Positions 17,751 to 28,401 of a stretch of 64,000 bases of DNA are shown here, one piece after another. Made by a program: the position numbers and the translations under genes. The notes beneath the pieces were generated by a model that was not told where the DNA came from, made no database searches, and saw nothing but the letters and a program-made list of their open reading frames with translations. The stretch is from Xanthomonas vesicatoria ATCC 35937. GTDB taxonomy: Bacteria; Pseudomonadota; Gammaproteobacteria; Xanthomonadales; Xanthomonadaceae. Each line of letters starts with the position of its first letter. The first letter of the stretch is position 1. The stretch spans positions 1,178,001-1,242,000 of the forward strand of contig NZ_CP018725.1 of assembly GCF_001908725.1 (NCBI RefSeq). The letters run 5' to 3'.

Positions 17751-19760
17751 ATGGACATGAATCAGCTGATGCAGACCTTCCTGGCCGAGAGCCGGGACCT
17801 GCTCGAAGACATGGAACGGCATCTGCTCGAAGCCGAACGCGGTACGTCCTCGCCCGATGCCGTCAATGCAATTTTCCGCGCTGCTCACACCATCAAGGGT
17901 TCGGGCGGATTATTCGATCTCCCGCAGCTGGTCGGCTTCACCCATGTGGTGGAAAGCGTGCTCGATCTGGTGCGCGAAGATTCGCTCACCCTGCGTTCGG
18001 AACTGATCGGGCTGCTGCTGGTGTGCTGCGATCATATCCATGCACTGGTGGAGACCGCCGCCGACCCCGGCCATGCCGATGCCGCTGCGCTGGCTGCCGA
18101 AGCCGAGCCGCTGCTGGCGCAATTGCAGAGTTATCTGCAAAGCAGTGCCTGCGGCGTCACCGCCGCTGCCATCCAGCACAGCACGCCAGAAAAACAGAGT
18201 GGTTACTGGCGCATCTCACTCAAACTCTTCGCCGACGCACTGCGCTTCGGCAATTCGCCGCTCAAGTTGATCCGCAATCTGCGCGGCCTGGGCTCGGTGG
18301 AATCGGTCGGTACCGACTACAGCCAATTGCCACGGTTTGAAGAACTCGACCCGGAAGCCAATTATCTTGGTTTCCAGATCCTGCTGCGCAGCGATGCCAA
18401 CCGCGCCGCGATCGAAGAGGTGTTCGAGTTCGTCCGCGACGATTGCGATCTGGACATCGCCGCAGTGCCTGCGCCAACCGACACCGCCATGCTGCTGGCC
18501 AGCGAGCCGGCGGTGGGCGCTGCGCCGGCCAGCGTGCTTGCCGCCGTGCCCAATGCGGCAGCGGCACCGGCCCGCAACGCACCTGAGGCAGGCGGCCGCA
18601 ACAACGACGCGCGCTCGATCCGCGTGGATGCCGACAAGCTCGATCGCATGATCGATCTGGTCGGCGAACTCATCATCGCGGTCAGCAGCACCAACGCCAA
18701 TGCGCAGCGCACAGGCGATGCGCAGCTGCTGGAATCGGCCTCGATCCTGGCTGGCCTGGTCGAAGATGTGCGCGAGAGCGCGCTGCAGCTGCGCATGGTC
18801 AAGATCGGCGGCACCTTCAGCCGCTTCCAGCGTGTGGTGCACGATGTGGCACGCGAACTGGGCAAGGACATCGCGCTGGTGGTTGCCGGCGAAGACACCG
18901 AACTGGACAAGTCGGTGGTGGAAAAAATCGGCGACCCGCTGACGCATTTGGTGCGCAACGCCATGGACCACGGCATCGAACCGGCGGACGTGCGCGTGGC
19001 GCGCGGCAAACCTGCACGCGGCACGGTGGGCCTCAACGCGTATCACGACTCCGGCAGCATCGTCATCCAGATCACCGACGATGGCGGCGGCTTGAACCGC
19101 GACCGCATCCTGGCCAAGGCGCTCGAGCGCGGCCTGATCGAGCCCGGCCGCCAGCTCAGCGACCGCGAAGTCTTCGCGATGATTTTCGAACCGGGCTTTT
19201 CCACTGCAGAAAAGGTCACCAACCTGTCCGGCCGCGGCGTCGGCATGGACGTGGTCAAGCGCAATATCACCGCACTGCGCGGCACGGTCGAGATCGACAG
19301 CGCCGCCGGGTTGGGCACCACCATTTCCGTGCGCCTGCCGCTGACGCTGGCCATCATCAACGGCTTCCAGGTGGGAGTGGGCAAATCGGTGTTCGTAGTC
19401 CCGCTGGATGTGGTGGAGGAATGCGTGGAGTTCGCGCCCGAGTACGCCAGCGACTATATCGACCTGCGCGGCAGCGTGCTGCCGTACGTGCGCCTGCGTG
19501 AACTGTTCGCGCTCGGCGGCAGGACGCCGGCGCGCGAAAGCATCGTGGTGATCCGTCAAGGCGCACAGCGCTTCGGCCTGGTCGTGGACACCTTGCTGGG
19601 CGAATGGCAGACGGTGATCAAGCCGCTGTCCAAGGTCTTCGCACAGGTCAAAGGCATCAGTGGCTCCAGCATCCTGGGCAGCGGCGATGTGGCGCTGATT
19701 CTGGATGTGCCCAGTCTGATTCAACAGTTGCATCCCAATCAGGACGCATTGGCGGCCTGA
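17751..19760 (+). CDS. cheA: Chemotaxis histidine kinase CheA
   Basis: A 669-residue cytoplasmic kinase that phosphorylates CheB and response regulators on signals from the MCP-CheW array. The HPt domain at the start has His46 in [13 protein letters not shown] middle segment beginning [16 protein letters not shown] precedes the dimerisation helices ([17 protein letters not shown]). The ATPase domain has the N box [12 protein letters not shown], the G1 box ITDDGGGLN and the G2 box [15 protein letters not shown]. The last 140 residues are a CheW-like domain ([14 protein letters not shown]). It stands between the STAS gene and the MCP gene. Confidence 0.95.
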   Translation: MDMNQLMQTFLAESRDLLEDMERHLLEAERGTSSPDAVNAIFRAAHTIKGSGGLFDLPQLVGFTHVVESVLDLVREDSLTLRSELIGLLLVCCDHIHALVETAADPGHADAAALAAEAEPLLAQLQSYLQSSACGVTAAAIQHSTPEKQSGYWRISLKLFADALRFGNSPLKLIRNLRGLGSVESVGTDYSQLPRFEELDPEANYLGFQILLRSDANRAAIEEVFEFVRDDCDLDIAAVPAPTDTAMLLASEPAVGAAPASVLAAVPNAAAAPARNAPEAGGRNNDARSIRVDADKLDRMIDLVGELIIAVSSTNANAQRTGDAQLLESASILAGLVEDVRESALQLRMVKIGGTFSRFQRVVHDVARELGKDIALVVAGEDTELDKSVVEKIGDPLTHLVRNAMDHGIEPADVRVARGKPARGTVGLNAYHDSGSIVIQITDDGGGLNRDRILAKALERGLIEPGRQLSDREVFAMIFEPGFSTAEKVTNLSGRGVGMDVVKRNITALRGTVEIDSAAGLGTTISVRLPLTLAIINGFQVGVGKSVFVVPLDVVEECVEFAPEYASDYIDLRGSVLPYVRLRELFALGGRTPARESIVVIRQGAQRFGLVVDTLLGEWQTVIKPLSKVFAQVKGISGSSILGSGDVALILDVPSLIQQLHPNQDALAA

Positions 19761-19825
19761 ACATCACAGTCTCGCAGACTACAACCCGCGTCGTTCGTCG
19801 TTACCTGACCCCAGGAACCATCGCC

Positions 19826-21961
19826 ATGTCACACCGCCTTCCGATCACCACCCAGTTATGGTTCACCGCAGCGCTTGCGGTGGCCCTGCCCGTCCTCGTG
19901 ATCGTTGCCGGCTTCGCGCTGACGCTGTCGCATGCGGCACTGCTCGGCGGAAGCATCGTTGCAGCACTCATCAGTGGCGCGCTGCTGGCGTCGGCGATCC
20001 GCATCGCCGGTGGCGCGCTGGACCTGGCTACCACCACGCTGGACGCGTTTTCGCGCGGTAATTTCGATGTCGCCTTGCCGCAGACACGCGACGAGCATTC
20101 CGGCGATGTATTGCGCGGCCTGCGCAAGGTGCAGAGTGGCATCCGCCACGTCAACGACGAGATCAATCGGGTCTCGCGCGAACACGACGCCGGCGAAATC
20201 CAGGCACGCATCGATGTGGCGCGCTTCGATGGCGACTTCCGCACCATGGGCGATGGCATCAACCGCATGGTTGCCAGCCACCTGGCAGTGAACAAGCAGG
20301 CCATGGCCTGTGTGGCCGACTTCGGCCGCGGCAATTTTGCTGCCGAGCTGGAACGCCTGCCCGGCAAGAAGGGTTTCATCAACGATGTGGTCGACCAGAT
20401 CCGCGGCAACCTCACCGGCCTGGTCGCCGAGGTCAATCGCATGTCGGCCGAGCACGACGCCGGCGATATCGACGTGGTCATCGACAGCAGCCGGTTCACC
20501 GGCGATTTCCGCCGCATGGCCGAAGGCATCAATGCCATGGTCGGCAGCCACATCGCAGTGAAGAAGCAGGCCATCGCGTGTGTGGCCGAGTTCGGTCGCG
20601 GCAACTTCACCGCGCAGATGCCGCTGTTGCCGGGCAAGAAGCGGTTCATCAACGAGACCATCGAGCAGGTGCGCGGCAATCTCACCGGTCTGATCCGCGA
20701 AATCAACCACATGTCGGCCGAGCATGAAGCAGGCGACATCGACGTGGTGATCGACAGCAGCCGCTTCGATGGCGACTTCCGCAGCATGGCCACCGGCATC
20801 AACGAAATGGTCGGCGCGCATATCGCGGTCAAAAAGTTGGCGATGGGTGTGGTGGCAGAATTCGGCCGCGGCAACTTCGATGCGCCGCTGGCGCAGCTGC
20901 CCGGCAAAAAGGCCTTCATCAATGACACCATCGAGTGCGCACGCGGCAACCTGCGCAGTATCTCCGAGGTGATTCAGGTGATGGGTGCGATGGCCGAGGG
21001 TGACCTGACCCACACCGTGGAGGGTCGCTACGAGGGCGCATTTGCGGACATGCAGCGCTACGTCAACACCACCATGACCCGCCTCACCGAGATCGTCGAC
21101 GAGGTCAATCGCAATGCCGAAAACCTCGCCAGCGCATCGGAAGAAGTGAGCGCCACCGCGCAGGCCCTGGCCCAGGCCGCCAGCGAGCAGGCCGCCGGCG
21201 TGGAGCAAACCAGCGCTTCGCTGGAGCAGATGACCTCTTCCATCGCGCAGAACACCGAGAACGCCCGCGTCACCGACAGCATGGCTGCAAAGGCCGCCAG
21301 CGAAGCGGCCGACGGTGGCGACACCGTGCGCGCAACGGTGGTGGCGATGAAGGACATCGCCAAGAAGATCGGCATCATCGACGACATCGCCTACCAAACC
21401 AATCTGCTCGCGCTCAATGCGGCCATCGAAGCTGCGCGCGCCGGCGAACATGGCAAGGGGTTTGCGGTCGTGGCTGCAGAAGTCCGCAAGCTGGCCGAGC
21501 GTAGCCAGATCGCCGCGCAGGAGATCGGCGAAGTGGCCGGCTCCAGCGTGGAACTGGCCGAGAGCGCCGGCCGTGTACTGGGCGAGATGGTGCCGTCGAT
21601 CCGCCGCACCTCCGATCTGGTGCAGGAAATCGCCGCTGCCTCTGAAGAACAGACCGCCGGTGTCAGCCAGATCAATACTGCGGTGGGCCAGTTGAATCAG
21701 ACCACCCAATCGGCCGCCGCAAATGCCGAAGAACTGGCCGCCACCTCCGAAGAAATGAGCGCGCAGGCCGAGCAGTTGCAACAGTTGATGGGCTTCTTCC
21801 GCTTGGGTGCCAGCAACCGCAGCGGCGCAGGCGCTGCCAAGCAGCCCGCGCGGCGTGTTGCGCCGGCTGCCAACTTCCAACTGCGTCGTACCAACGTGCG
21901 TCCCATCAATGCAGCGGTCGCCGCCGATGTGGTGGATGAATCGCAGTTCGTCACCTTCTGA
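19826..21961 (+). CDS. Methyl-accepting chemotaxis protein with three tandem HAMP-like repeats
   Basis: A 711-residue chemoreceptor. Two adjacent hydrophobic helices lie within residues 9-55 ([20 protein letters not shown] and [20 protein letters not shown]) with hardly any periplasmic loop, so sensing is probably intracellular. Residues 108-377 form three 90-residue units resembling HAMP or HAMP-like modules, followed by another HAMP-like segment ([17 protein letters not shown]). The signalling hairpin tip, near residue 520, reads [20 protein letters not shown]. The start at 19826 follows AGGAA; a longer frame overlapping cheA is not coding. It is the only receptor in this operon and likely signals through the adjacent CheA and CheW. 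Confidence 0.93.
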   Translation: MSHRLPITTQLWFTAALAVALPVLVIVAGFALTLSHAALLGGSIVAALISGALLASAIRIAGGALDLATTTLDAFSRGNFDVALPQTRDEHSGDVLRGLRKVQSGIRHVNDEINRVSREHDAGEIQARIDVARFDGDFRTMGDGINRMVASHLAVNKQAMACVADFGRGNFAAELERLPGKKGFINDVVDQIRGNLTGLVAEVNRMSAEHDAGDIDVVIDSSRFTGDFRRMAEGINAMVGSHIAVKKQAIACVAEFGRGNFTAQMPLLPGKKRFINETIEQVRGNLTGLIREINHMSAEHEAGDIDVVIDSSRFDGDFRSMATGINEMVGAHIAVKKLAMGVVAEFGRGNFDAPLAQLPGKKAFINDTIECARGNLRSISEVIQVMGAMAEGDLTHTVEGRYEGAFADMQRYVNTTMTRLTEIVDEVNRNAENLASASEEVSATAQALAQAASEQAAGVEQTSASLEQMTSSIAQNTENARVTDSMAAKAASEAADGGDTVRATVVAMKDIAKKIGIIDDIAYQTNLLALNAAIEAARAGEHGKGFAVVAAEVRKLAERSQIAAQEIGEVAGSSVELAESAGRVLGEMVPSIRRTSDLVQEIAAASEEQTAGVSQINTAVGQLNQTTQSAAANAEELAATSEEMSAQAEQLQQLMGFFRLGASNRSGAGAAKQPARRVAPAANFQLRRTNVRPINAAVAADVVDESQFVTF
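20148..20957 (+). repeat. Three in-frame 270-base tandem repeats inside the MCP gene
   Basis: Three copies with an exact 270-base (90-residue) period. Landmark GAxCAxGAxGC at 20180, 20450 and 20720 and the segment GGCAACCTC/GGCAATCTC/GGCAACCTG near 20405, 20675 and 20945 mark the period. At the protein level each unit contains SRFxGDFRxM, a [13 protein letters not shown] helix and FGRGNF followed by LPGKKxFIN. Copies 2 and 3 are most alike ([13 protein letters not shown] in both), and copy 1 is more diverged. Confidence 0.9.
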
Positions 21962-21971
21962 GGAATCGACG

Positions 21972-22487
21972 ATGCAACAGCGCAACGCGGACACCAACGG
22001 GACGCCTCCATCGTCCGTGCCTCAGCAATACCTTACTTTTTCGCTGGGCGGGGACATGTTCGGACTTGGCATCCTGGGCATCAAGGAAATCATCGAATAC
22101 CGCATCCCGACCGACGTGCCGATGATGCCGCCAGCCTTGCGCGGGGTGATCAATCTGCGCGGCGCAGTGGTGCCGGTGATGGACGTGCAGGCGCGCTTCG
22201 GCCGCAATGCAAGCGGCATCACCAAACGCAGCTGCATCGTGATCGTGGAAATCGCACGCGGCGGTGAGCAACAGGTGCTGGGCCTGCTGGTGGATGCGGT
22301 CAGCGAAGTGGTGGAAATTGCGCCGGCCGACATTGCCGACGCGCCCAGCTTCGGCGCTGGCATCCACCGCGATTTCATCCAGGGCATGGCCAAGCGCGAG
22401 GAGCGCTTCGTGATCCTACTGAATGCCGATGCCGTGCTGGCCAACGACATGTTGGCGCAGCTACCCACCGCCGCCCTGGCGGCCTGA
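21972..22487 (+). CDS. cheW: Chemotaxis coupling protein CheW
   Basis: A 171-residue adaptor linking the chemoreceptor to CheA. The CheW fold is visible from QQYLTFSLGGDMFGLGIL onward, with the conserved IKEIIEYRIPTDVPMMP and the RGVINLRGAVVPVMDV region, then LGLLVDAVSEVVEIAP. A short hydrophilic N-terminal extension precedes the fold. The start at 21972 is preceded by GAGGAATCGACG, ten bases after the MCP stop. Confidence 0.95.
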   Translation: MQQRNADTNGTPPSSVPQQYLTFSLGGDMFGLGILGIKEIIEYRIPTDVPMMPPALRGVINLRGAVVPVMDVQARFGRNASGITKRSCIVIVEIARGGEQQVLGLLVDAVSEVVEIAPADIADAPSFGAGIHRDFIQGMAKREERFVILLNADAVLANDMLAQLPTAALAA

Positions 22488-22513
22488 CTTTTCCCGTGCA
22501 CGCCAGGATTCCC

Positions 22514-23797
22514 ATGCATTCTCCGCTTCTCTCCTGCAACTGCGCGCTGGCCGGTCCGGTGCTGGTGGTTGACGACAGCATGGTCCAGCGCGAACACGCG
22601 ATGGCACTGTGCCGTCAACTGGGCGCCAGCCTGGTGGAAGGCGCCAGCGACGGCCATGCCGCACTCGCCTGGTTGGGCCGAGCCGAGGCGCCCTCTCTGC
22701 TGTTGATCGACCTGGAAATGCCTGGCATGGATGGGGTGCAACTGCTCGATGCCCTGGCACGCGGCCAGCACAACGTCCCGGTGGTGGTGGTCTCCCAACG
22801 CGGCGGCGCATTGATCGATGCAGTGATGCAGCTCAGCCGCAGCGCAGGTGTGCGCGTGCTGGCAGGACTGGAAAAACCGTTGCGCCTGCAGGACCTGGCC
22901 ACCACGCTGGACTGCGTGCCGACATCGACCACCGAAACGCCTGCCACGCTTGCGGCGACGATCTCACCCCTGTTGTCCAGTGGTGGCGCCGCTGCCTCCC
23001 GACTGGATCGTGCGATGCGGCGTGGCGAAATTCGCGTGGCGTATCAGCCCAAGCTGGATCTGCGCGATGGCCGCCTGCGCGGTGTGGAAGCGTTGGCACG
23101 CTGGCGTCGCCCGCAAGGCGACATGATCGGACCGGACCGCTTCATTCCGCTGGCCGAGCGTGAAGGCCTGATCCATGCGCTCACCCAACAGGTGATCGAC
23201 AAGGCGATTGCGCAGTTGGTGGATTGGCGCGCCGAAGGCCTGCAACTCACGCTCGCCTTGAACCTGTCGCCCAATCTGCTGGGCGAAGAAGATTTCCTCG
23301 AGCACCTGTGCGGCAAGCTGGCCGACAACGGGCTGACACCAGGGGACCTGGTGCTGGAGCTCACCGAAAGCGCGATTGTGGAACCAGCCAATGCCTTGAG
23401 CATGCTCGCGCGCCTGCGTTTGCATGGTTTCGGATTGTCGATCGACGATTACGGCACCGGTTTTTCCTCGCTGCAGCGGCTGGCCAGCATCCCGTTCACC
23501 GAGCTCAAACTCGACCGCAGCTTCGTGCAAGCCGCGCACCGCAGCCGCAGCCAGCGCACGGTGCTGGAATCCACATTGGAGCTGGCCCACCGGCTGGAAC
23601 TCACCGCCGTTGCCGAAGGCGTGGAAACGCCGGACGACTGGCGCCTGCTGCGTGAGCTTGGCTGCGACCTGGCGCAGGGCTACCTGATGGCCTCGCCGAT
23701 GCCTGGCCCGATGCTGTCGGAGTGGTGGCGCGAGCACGCCGCACGTATCGCCCGTCTGTGCAGCAGCGAGCTCCCCACCGATGCCGACTTTGCCTGA
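22514..23797 (+). CDS. REC-EAL response regulator (c-di-GMP phosphodiesterase)
   Basis: A 427-residue two-domain protein, VieA-like in its first two domains. The receiver domain (LVVDDSMVQREHA, acceptor Asp in LLLIDLEMPGMDG) should be phosphorylated, probably by the CheA encoded nearby. The EAL domain contains the residues needed for c-di-GMP hydrolysis: EAL in GVEALARW, Asn in LNLSPN, Glu in LVLELTES, the DD pair in LSIDDYGTGFSS, Lys in ELKLDRSF, and AEGVET. It is therefore predicted to be active. The start at 22514 follows AGGA; a GTG six codons upstream is also possible. Placement inside the che operon links receptor activity to c-di-GMP breakdown (inference). Confidence 0.92.
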   Translation: MHSPLLSCNCALAGPVLVVDDSMVQREHAMALCRQLGASLVEGASDGHAALAWLGRAEAPSLLLIDLEMPGMDGVQLLDALARGQHNVPVVVVSQRGGALIDAVMQLSRSAGVRVLAGLEKPLRLQDLATTLDCVPTSTTETPATLAATISPLLSSGGAAASRLDRAMRRGEIRVAYQPKLDLRDGRLRGVEALARWRRPQGDMIGPDRFIPLAEREGLIHALTQQVIDKAIAQLVDWRAEGLQLTLALNLSPNLLGEEDFLEHLCGKLADNGLTPGDLVLELTESAIVEPANALSMLARLRLHGFGLSIDDYGTGFSSLQRLASIPFTELKLDRSFVQAAHRSRSQRTVLESTLELAHRLELTAVAEGVETPDDWRLLRELGCDLAQGYLMASPMPGPMLSEWWREHAARIARLCSSELPTDADFA

Positions 23798-23801
23798 GCC
23801 C

Positions 23802-24608
23802 ATGAACACCTCCACCGCCATTACCGAGCAGGAATTTGGCCGCTTCCAGCGTTTCATCTTCGAAGCCGCCGGCATCAGTATCTCGTCAGGCAAGAAGGCC
23901 ATGCTGTGCGGACGGCTAGGCAAACGCCTGCGCGAGCACCAGTTCAACAGCTACACGCAATATTTGCAGCTGCTGGAAAGCCGGCAGGACCGCGAGGAAA
24001 TCCAGACAGCGATCGACTTGCTCACCACCAACGAAACCTACTTCTTCCGCGAGCCCAAGCACTTTGACCTGCTGCGCCGCTTGGCCGTCGATCACCGTGG
24101 CGGGCAACCCTTGCGTTGCTGGAGCGCGGCCAGTTCCACCGGTGAAGAGGCTTACAGCATGGCAATGGTGCTGGACGACACGCTGCAAGGCCGCGCATTC
24201 GAGGTGGTCGGCACCGACATCAGCAGCCGCGTGGTGACCAAGGCCCGCAGCGGGCATTACGCCTTGCAACGCATCGACGGCATTCCGCAGGCCTATCTCA
24301 AGCGCTATTGCCTGCGCGGCCAGGGCGAATACGCCGGCACCCTGCTGGTAGAGCGTCGCCTGCGCGACCGGGTCAAGTTCGTGCATGCAAATCTCAACGC
24401 CGCGCTCCCGATGCTGGGCAGCTTCGATGTGATCTTCCTGCGCAACGTGATGATCTATTTCAACGGCCAGACCAAGCGTGAAGTGATCTTGCGCGTACTG
24501 GCCAACCTCAAACCGGGCGGACATTTTTGCATCGGCCATTCGGAAAGCTTGAGCGAGCTCGATATCGATCTCATCCAGGTGGCACCGTCGATCTTCCGCA
24601 AAGCCTGA
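23802..24608 (+). CDS. cheR: Chemoreceptor glutamate methyltransferase CheR
   Basis: A 268-residue SAM-dependent enzyme that methylates glutamates of the MCP. The N-terminal helical domain is followed by the methyltransferase core with [18 protein letters not shown], the SAM-binding [18 protein letters not shown], and [14 protein letters not shown]. The start at 23802 lies five bases after the REC-EAL stop; an ATG at 23781 would overlap that gene and is less likely but not excluded. With cheB it forms the adaptation pair of this array. Confidence 0.94.
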   Translation: MNTSTAITEQEFGRFQRFIFEAAGISISSGKKAMLCGRLGKRLREHQFNSYTQYLQLLESRQDREEIQTAIDLLTTNETYFFREPKHFDLLRRLAVDHRGGQPLRCWSAASSTGEEAYSMAMVLDDTLQGRAFEVVGTDISSRVVTKARSGHYALQRIDGIPQAYLKRYCLRGQGEYAGTLLVERRLRDRVKFVHANLNAALPMLGSFDVIFLRNVMIYFNGQTKREVILRVLANLKPGGHFCIGHSESLSELDIDLIQVAPSIFRKA

Positions 24609-24622
24609 GTCAGGGATCCACC

Positions 24623-25732
24623 GTGTCCACAGCGTTCAACCGCCCCGTTCCGCAGTCCCAGACCATCAAGGCGATGGTCGTCGATGATTCGGCGGTGGTG
24701 CGCCAGGTGTTGGTGGGCGTGCTCAACGACGCGCACGGCATCGAGGTGATCGCCACTGCCGCAGACCCGCTGCTGGCCATCGAAAAGATGCGTCAGCAGT
24801 GGCCGGACGTGATCGTGCTCGATGTGGAAATGCCACGCATGGACGGCATCACCTTCCTGCGCAAGATCATGAGCGAGCGACCCACTCCGGTAGTGATCTG
24901 CTCCACGCTCACCGAAAAAGGCGCCCGCGTCACCATGGATGCGCTGGCCGCCGGCGCCGTGGCAGTGGTGACCAAGCCGCGCCTGGGCTTGAAGCAATTC
25001 CTCACCGAGTCGGCCGACGAACTGGTCGCCACCGTGCGTAGCGCTGCGCGCGCCAACGTCAAACGCCTTGCCGCGCGCGTCACTGCCGCGCCGCTGGAGG
25101 CCGAAGTCAAGCACACCGCTGATGTCATCCTTCCTGCGCAGACCGGGCGTGCCTTGGCACAGACCACCGAACGCATCGTGGCCATCGGCACCTCCACCGG
25201 TGGTACCCAGGCGCTGGAAGAGGTGCTCACCGCCTTGCCGCGCGTGTGTCCGGGCATCGTGATCGTGCAGCACATGCCGGAGAAATTCACCGCTGCGTTT
25301 GCCGCACGCCTCAATGGGCTGTGCCAGATCGCCGTGAAGGAAGCTGCCAACAACGACCGCGTGATGCCGGGACGCGCCTTGATCGCGCCCGGCGGCAAAC
25401 ACCTGCTGCTGCGTCGTAGTGGCGCGCAATATTTCGTCGAAGTGCTGGAAGGCCCGCCGGTCAATCGGCATCGCCCTTCGGTGGATGTGCTGTTCCGCTC
25501 TGCCGCGCGTGCGGCCGGCAGCAATGCGCTGGGCATCATCATGACCGGGATGGGCGACGATGGCGCCGCCGGCCTGCTAGAAATGCGCCAGGCCGGTGCG
25601 CGCACGGTGGCCCAGGACGAACACACCAGCATCGTGTTCGGCATGCCAAAAGAAGCGATCAAACGTGGCGGCGCGGACCGCATCCTGCCGCTGGGCGCCA
25701 TGGCGCGGGAGATCGTGACGCAGTTGCAGTAG
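24623..25732 (+). CDS. cheB: Chemotaxis-specific protein-glutamate methylesterase CheB
   Basis: A 369-residue response regulator-esterase that demethylates or deamidates the MCP when phosphorylated. The receiver domain has Asp67 in [13 protein letters not shown]. After a linker, the esterase domain carries the catalytic triad Ser191 ([11 protein letters not shown]), His217 (IVQHMPEKF) and Asp312 ([10 protein letters not shown]). The start is a GTG at 24623 preceded by AGGGA; the frame continues upstream into cheR without family-like sequence. It is the last gene of the operon, and a short hairpin (25734-25749) overlaps its end but lacks a T-tract. Confidence 0.95.
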   Translation: MSTAFNRPVPQSQTIKAMVVDDSAVVRQVLVGVLNDAHGIEVIATAADPLLAIEKMRQQWPDVIVLDVEMPRMDGITFLRKIMSERPTPVVICSTLTEKGARVTMDALAAGAVAVVTKPRLGLKQFLTESADELVATVRSAARANVKRLAARVTAAPLEAEVKHTADVILPAQTGRALAQTTERIVAIGTSTGGTQALEEVLTALPRVCPGIVIVQHMPEKFTAAFAARLNGLCQIAVKEAANNDRVMPGRALIAPGGKHLLLRRSGAQYFVEVLEGPPVNRHRPSVDVLFRSAARAAGSNALGIIMTGMGDDGAAGLLEMRQAGARTVAQDEHTSIVFGMPKEAIKRGGADRILPLGAMAREIVTQLQ

Positions 25733-26021
25733 ACGCTTGCCTGCAAGCGCATGCGGCGCGGTCGGCAGCTGGCAGGCATCAGCGCGATGGACACAAAGTG
25801 CGCAAGCGGCGTTCGGCGATGCACCGAGACCGTGCGCACGTGCGGTGTATTCCGGCGCCACCACGCGGGCCGTGTCTTCCGGCCACAGGTCGCGTACCGC
25901 TGTGCCGGCGTCCACGGCCGCCTAAAGATCCGCCGTCGCTGCCGCTAACCTGATTGAAGACCCAGCATTGCGCGGGTCACCCAAGGCGGCGGTATCGCCG
26001 TCCCGGGAGCGGAGGTTCACC

Positions 26022-26342
26022 ATGACGACGCGCGATCTTACCGATGGCCTGTTTGTCGACCCGGTCAGTGTGGACTCGGTGATTGTCGACCCCGTGATCG
26101 AAGCAGGCGCCAATATCCGCTGCGCGGGATTGGTGGCACCCGCTACCGATGTCCTTGTCGACGCGCATGGCGCCCAGCCACGTCTGCAACAGCTGCCGGC
26201 CGCGCATTGCCCACAGGCAGGGCTGCGCCGCGACTGGGCACAGGCACGTGCGACGCTGCTCGCGCCGGCTGATGCGCACCGCGCTGCAGGCCCTGCGCAG
26301 GCGTGCCGGGACGACAGCCCTCCCCGTCCCCGCCTGCACTAA
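26022..26342 (+). CDS. Small unknown protein with strong ribosome binding site
   Basis: A possible 106-residue protein beginning MTTRDLTDGLFVDPVSV. A near-perfect Shine-Dalgarno (GGAGG, six bases before the ATG) argues for translation. The N-terminal part has a loose repeat of Val-Asp-Pro-Val (FVDPVSVDSV, IVDPVIEAGA), while the C-terminal half is Ala/Arg/Gln-rich and could be non-coding. No domain, signal peptide or membrane segment is recognised. It stands alone between cheB and the phospholipase D-like gene. The 190 bases after it hold no visible gene. Confidence 0.4.
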   Translation: MTTRDLTDGLFVDPVSVDSVIVDPVIEAGANIRCAGLVAPATDVLVDAHGAQPRLQQLPAAHCPQAGLRRDWAQARATLLAPADAHRAAGPAQACRDDSPPRPRLH

Positions 26343-26534
26343 GTGCGGCAGCACCACATTGCATGCGGTCGTCAGCCGCGTATGAAACGCGCGCTCAGGA
26401 CCGGCATCTACACGTGGCACATGTCGCAGCGAACTCGGGACGCGCTCGCCTGGCGTAAGCGCAGCCGTGTTGTCGGCCGCAACACCTCACCGTAAGCGTC
26501 GGTCATGCGCTGCCGGCAGGTGCACGGGCAAGTC

Positions 26535-28097
26535 TTACAGCTGCGAATCCAACGGTAGCCACCCAAGCACCTTCGCCGCACTCCGACGCCAGACACTGGC
26601 CTCCGGCTCGCGCGTCCAGACGCGTGGCGGCCGCGCCGCATCGTCGTGCCAGCGCAACTCGCCCTGTTCCAGAGCGACCCGATAACTCACCGGCGCACTG
26701 ACCTTGTGGTTGTACAGGCGCTCAAGCTCCGCGGTGACGGTGCGGTCCTCGAACAGCAAGCCCATCTCGGTGTTCAGATTCATCGAGCGCGGGTCGAGGT
26801 TGAACGAGCCGATGAAACCACGCGTGTCGTCCACCACAAATGCCTTGGTGTGCAGGCTCGCGCCGCTGGACCCGAACAGGCTTCCATCCGGCTTGCCCAT
26901 CGCCTTGAGCTCATGCAGGCACACACCTTGCTGCAGGAGCGGCACGCGATAATCGGCATAGCCGCTGTGCACGGCCACCACATCGTTGGCCGCCAGCGAA
27001 TTGGTCAGAATGCTGACCCGCACCGTGTGCCGACGCAGATCGCCGATCCAGCGCATGCCCTCCTCGCCCGGCACGAAGTACGGCGAAATCACTTTCAACT
27101 CGCGCTGCGCATGCGCCATCTCGCCGATCAACACCGGCGTCATCCAGTGCGCTTGGGGCTCCGCGCCATCGGCCTTTTCAGGCGGATCAGAGACAATGCG
27201 CGCATGCTCGAGCCAATGTACCGGACGATCACCATGCATGAGTTCGCGCACACTTGGCGAACGCCGCAAACGCTCCACATACGGGTGCGCGCGCGCCGAG
27301 GCCATGCCCGCATCCAGGCTGCCACGCAGCGCTTCCAGTGCCTGCGGCCTGGCGGTCACCAGCGCGGCCAGCGGCAATGCGTTCGGGCTGTTCCAGTACG
27401 CATCGAAATTGCGCTCGGCCTGCTGCACCGTCGGCCCCATCACGGCCGCATCCATGTCCATGAAGTTGGTATCGCGCGCAGCATCGAAGTATTCGTCGCC
27501 CACGTTGCGGCCACCCACGACCGCTATGCGTCCATCGGCGATCCAGGCCTTGTTGTGCATGCGGCGGTTGATGCTGAACATGCGCAGCACCATCTCCACC
27601 CCGCGCATCAGTGTGCCTTCGCGCGCGCGGGTGGGATTGAACAGGCGAATTTCGATCATCGGGTGGCTGTCGAGCGCCGCCAGCACCGAGTCGCTGCCGT
27701 GGATATTCATGTCGTCCAGCAGCAGCCGCACGCGCACACCACGGTCGGCCGCGCGTAGCAGCTCGTTATGCAACAGGTTGCCGGTGAAGTCGGCATGCCA
27801 GATGTAGTACTGCAGATCCAGGCTGCGCCCTGCCGCACGCGCGGTGAGCGCACGTACCGCAAACGCATCGATGTTGTCGGACAGGATCACCATGCCGGTC
27901 TGTCTGGCATGTACCTGCTGCAACGGCGCAACCGCCTGGTCGATCGGCGTGACCATGGCGGTGGCCGGCAGCGCGTGGCTCATCGTTCCGCGTTGGCGGT
28001 CGGCAAAACGGCCATAGCCGTACAGCGACAGCACGCTACCCACCACGAGCACCAGCATGCCGATACCGAACCATTTGAAGACGTTACGCTTTGTCAC
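26535..28097 (-). CDS. Phospholipase D family protein (cardiolipin synthase C-like)
   Basis: A 520-residue membrane-anchored enzyme with two HKD motifs, the active-site halves of the phospholipase D superfamily: HNKAWIADGRIAVVGG and HTKAFVVDDTRGFIGSFN. A helix at residues 8-25 (WFGIGMLVLVVGSVLSLYGY) anchors it, leaving the catalytic part outside the cytoplasm. Layout resembles ClsC-type cardiolipin synthases. The start is set at the GTG (28097) just before KRNVFKW; an ATG at 28142 would add 15 residues and cannot be excluded. Confidence 0.85.
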   Translation of the reverse strand: MTKRNVFKWFGIGMLVLVVGSVLSLYGYGRFADRQRGTMSHALPATAMVTPIDQAVAPLQQVHARQTGMVILSDNIDAFAVRALTARAAGRSLDLQYYIWHADFTGNLLHNELLRAADRGVRVRLLLDDMNIHGSDSVLAALDSHPMIEIRLFNPTRAREGTLMRGVEMVLRMFSINRRMHNKAWIADGRIAVVGGRNVGDEYFDAARDTNFMDMDAAVMGPTVQQAERNFDAYWNSPNALPLAALVTARPQALEALRGSLDAGMASARAHPYVERLRRSPSVRELMHGDRPVHWLEHARIVSDPPEKADGAEPQAHWMTPVLIGEMAHAQRELKVISPYFVPGEEGMRWIGDLRRHTVRVSILTNSLAANDVVAVHSGYADYRVPLLQQGVCLHELKAMGKPDGSLFGSSGASLHTKAFVVDDTRGFIGSFNLDPRSMNLNTEMGLLFEDRTVTAELERLYNHKVSAPVSYRVALEQGELRWHDDAARPPRVWTREPEASVWRRSAAKVLGWLPLDSQL

Positions 28098-28401
28098 TGT
28101 CGGGCCCGAAGTTGCCAGCGCGGCAGTGTAGATGCTGCACATCTCGCTGCGTGTGCAGAGCCTGACACGCAAGCGAGCTCAACAAGCCTGTAAAACAAGC
28201 GGTTTTACCTCGACGACCGCCACTGCGACTGCGCGAGGGCCACCTCTGCGCCGACCACCACGCACGGATTTTGCCAACGTAGTCTGTCGCCCGCCTTGAC
28301 GGTTGATCTCGGCACTGCAGACAAGCGTCCGCTTGCGCAATGCCGAGATCAGGAAACGGTTGCGCCCACAACGGCGAGCGCAATCGTTCCAACACCTGCG
28401 C

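Noticed and set aside
19856..21997. A 713-codon open frame opposite the MCP gene
   Set aside because: Antisense shadow; its internal repetition simply reflects the 270-base repeats.
25734..25749. Terminator at the end of cheB
   Set aside because: Only a seven-base stem with a two-base loop and no T-tract; it partly overlaps the stop codon.
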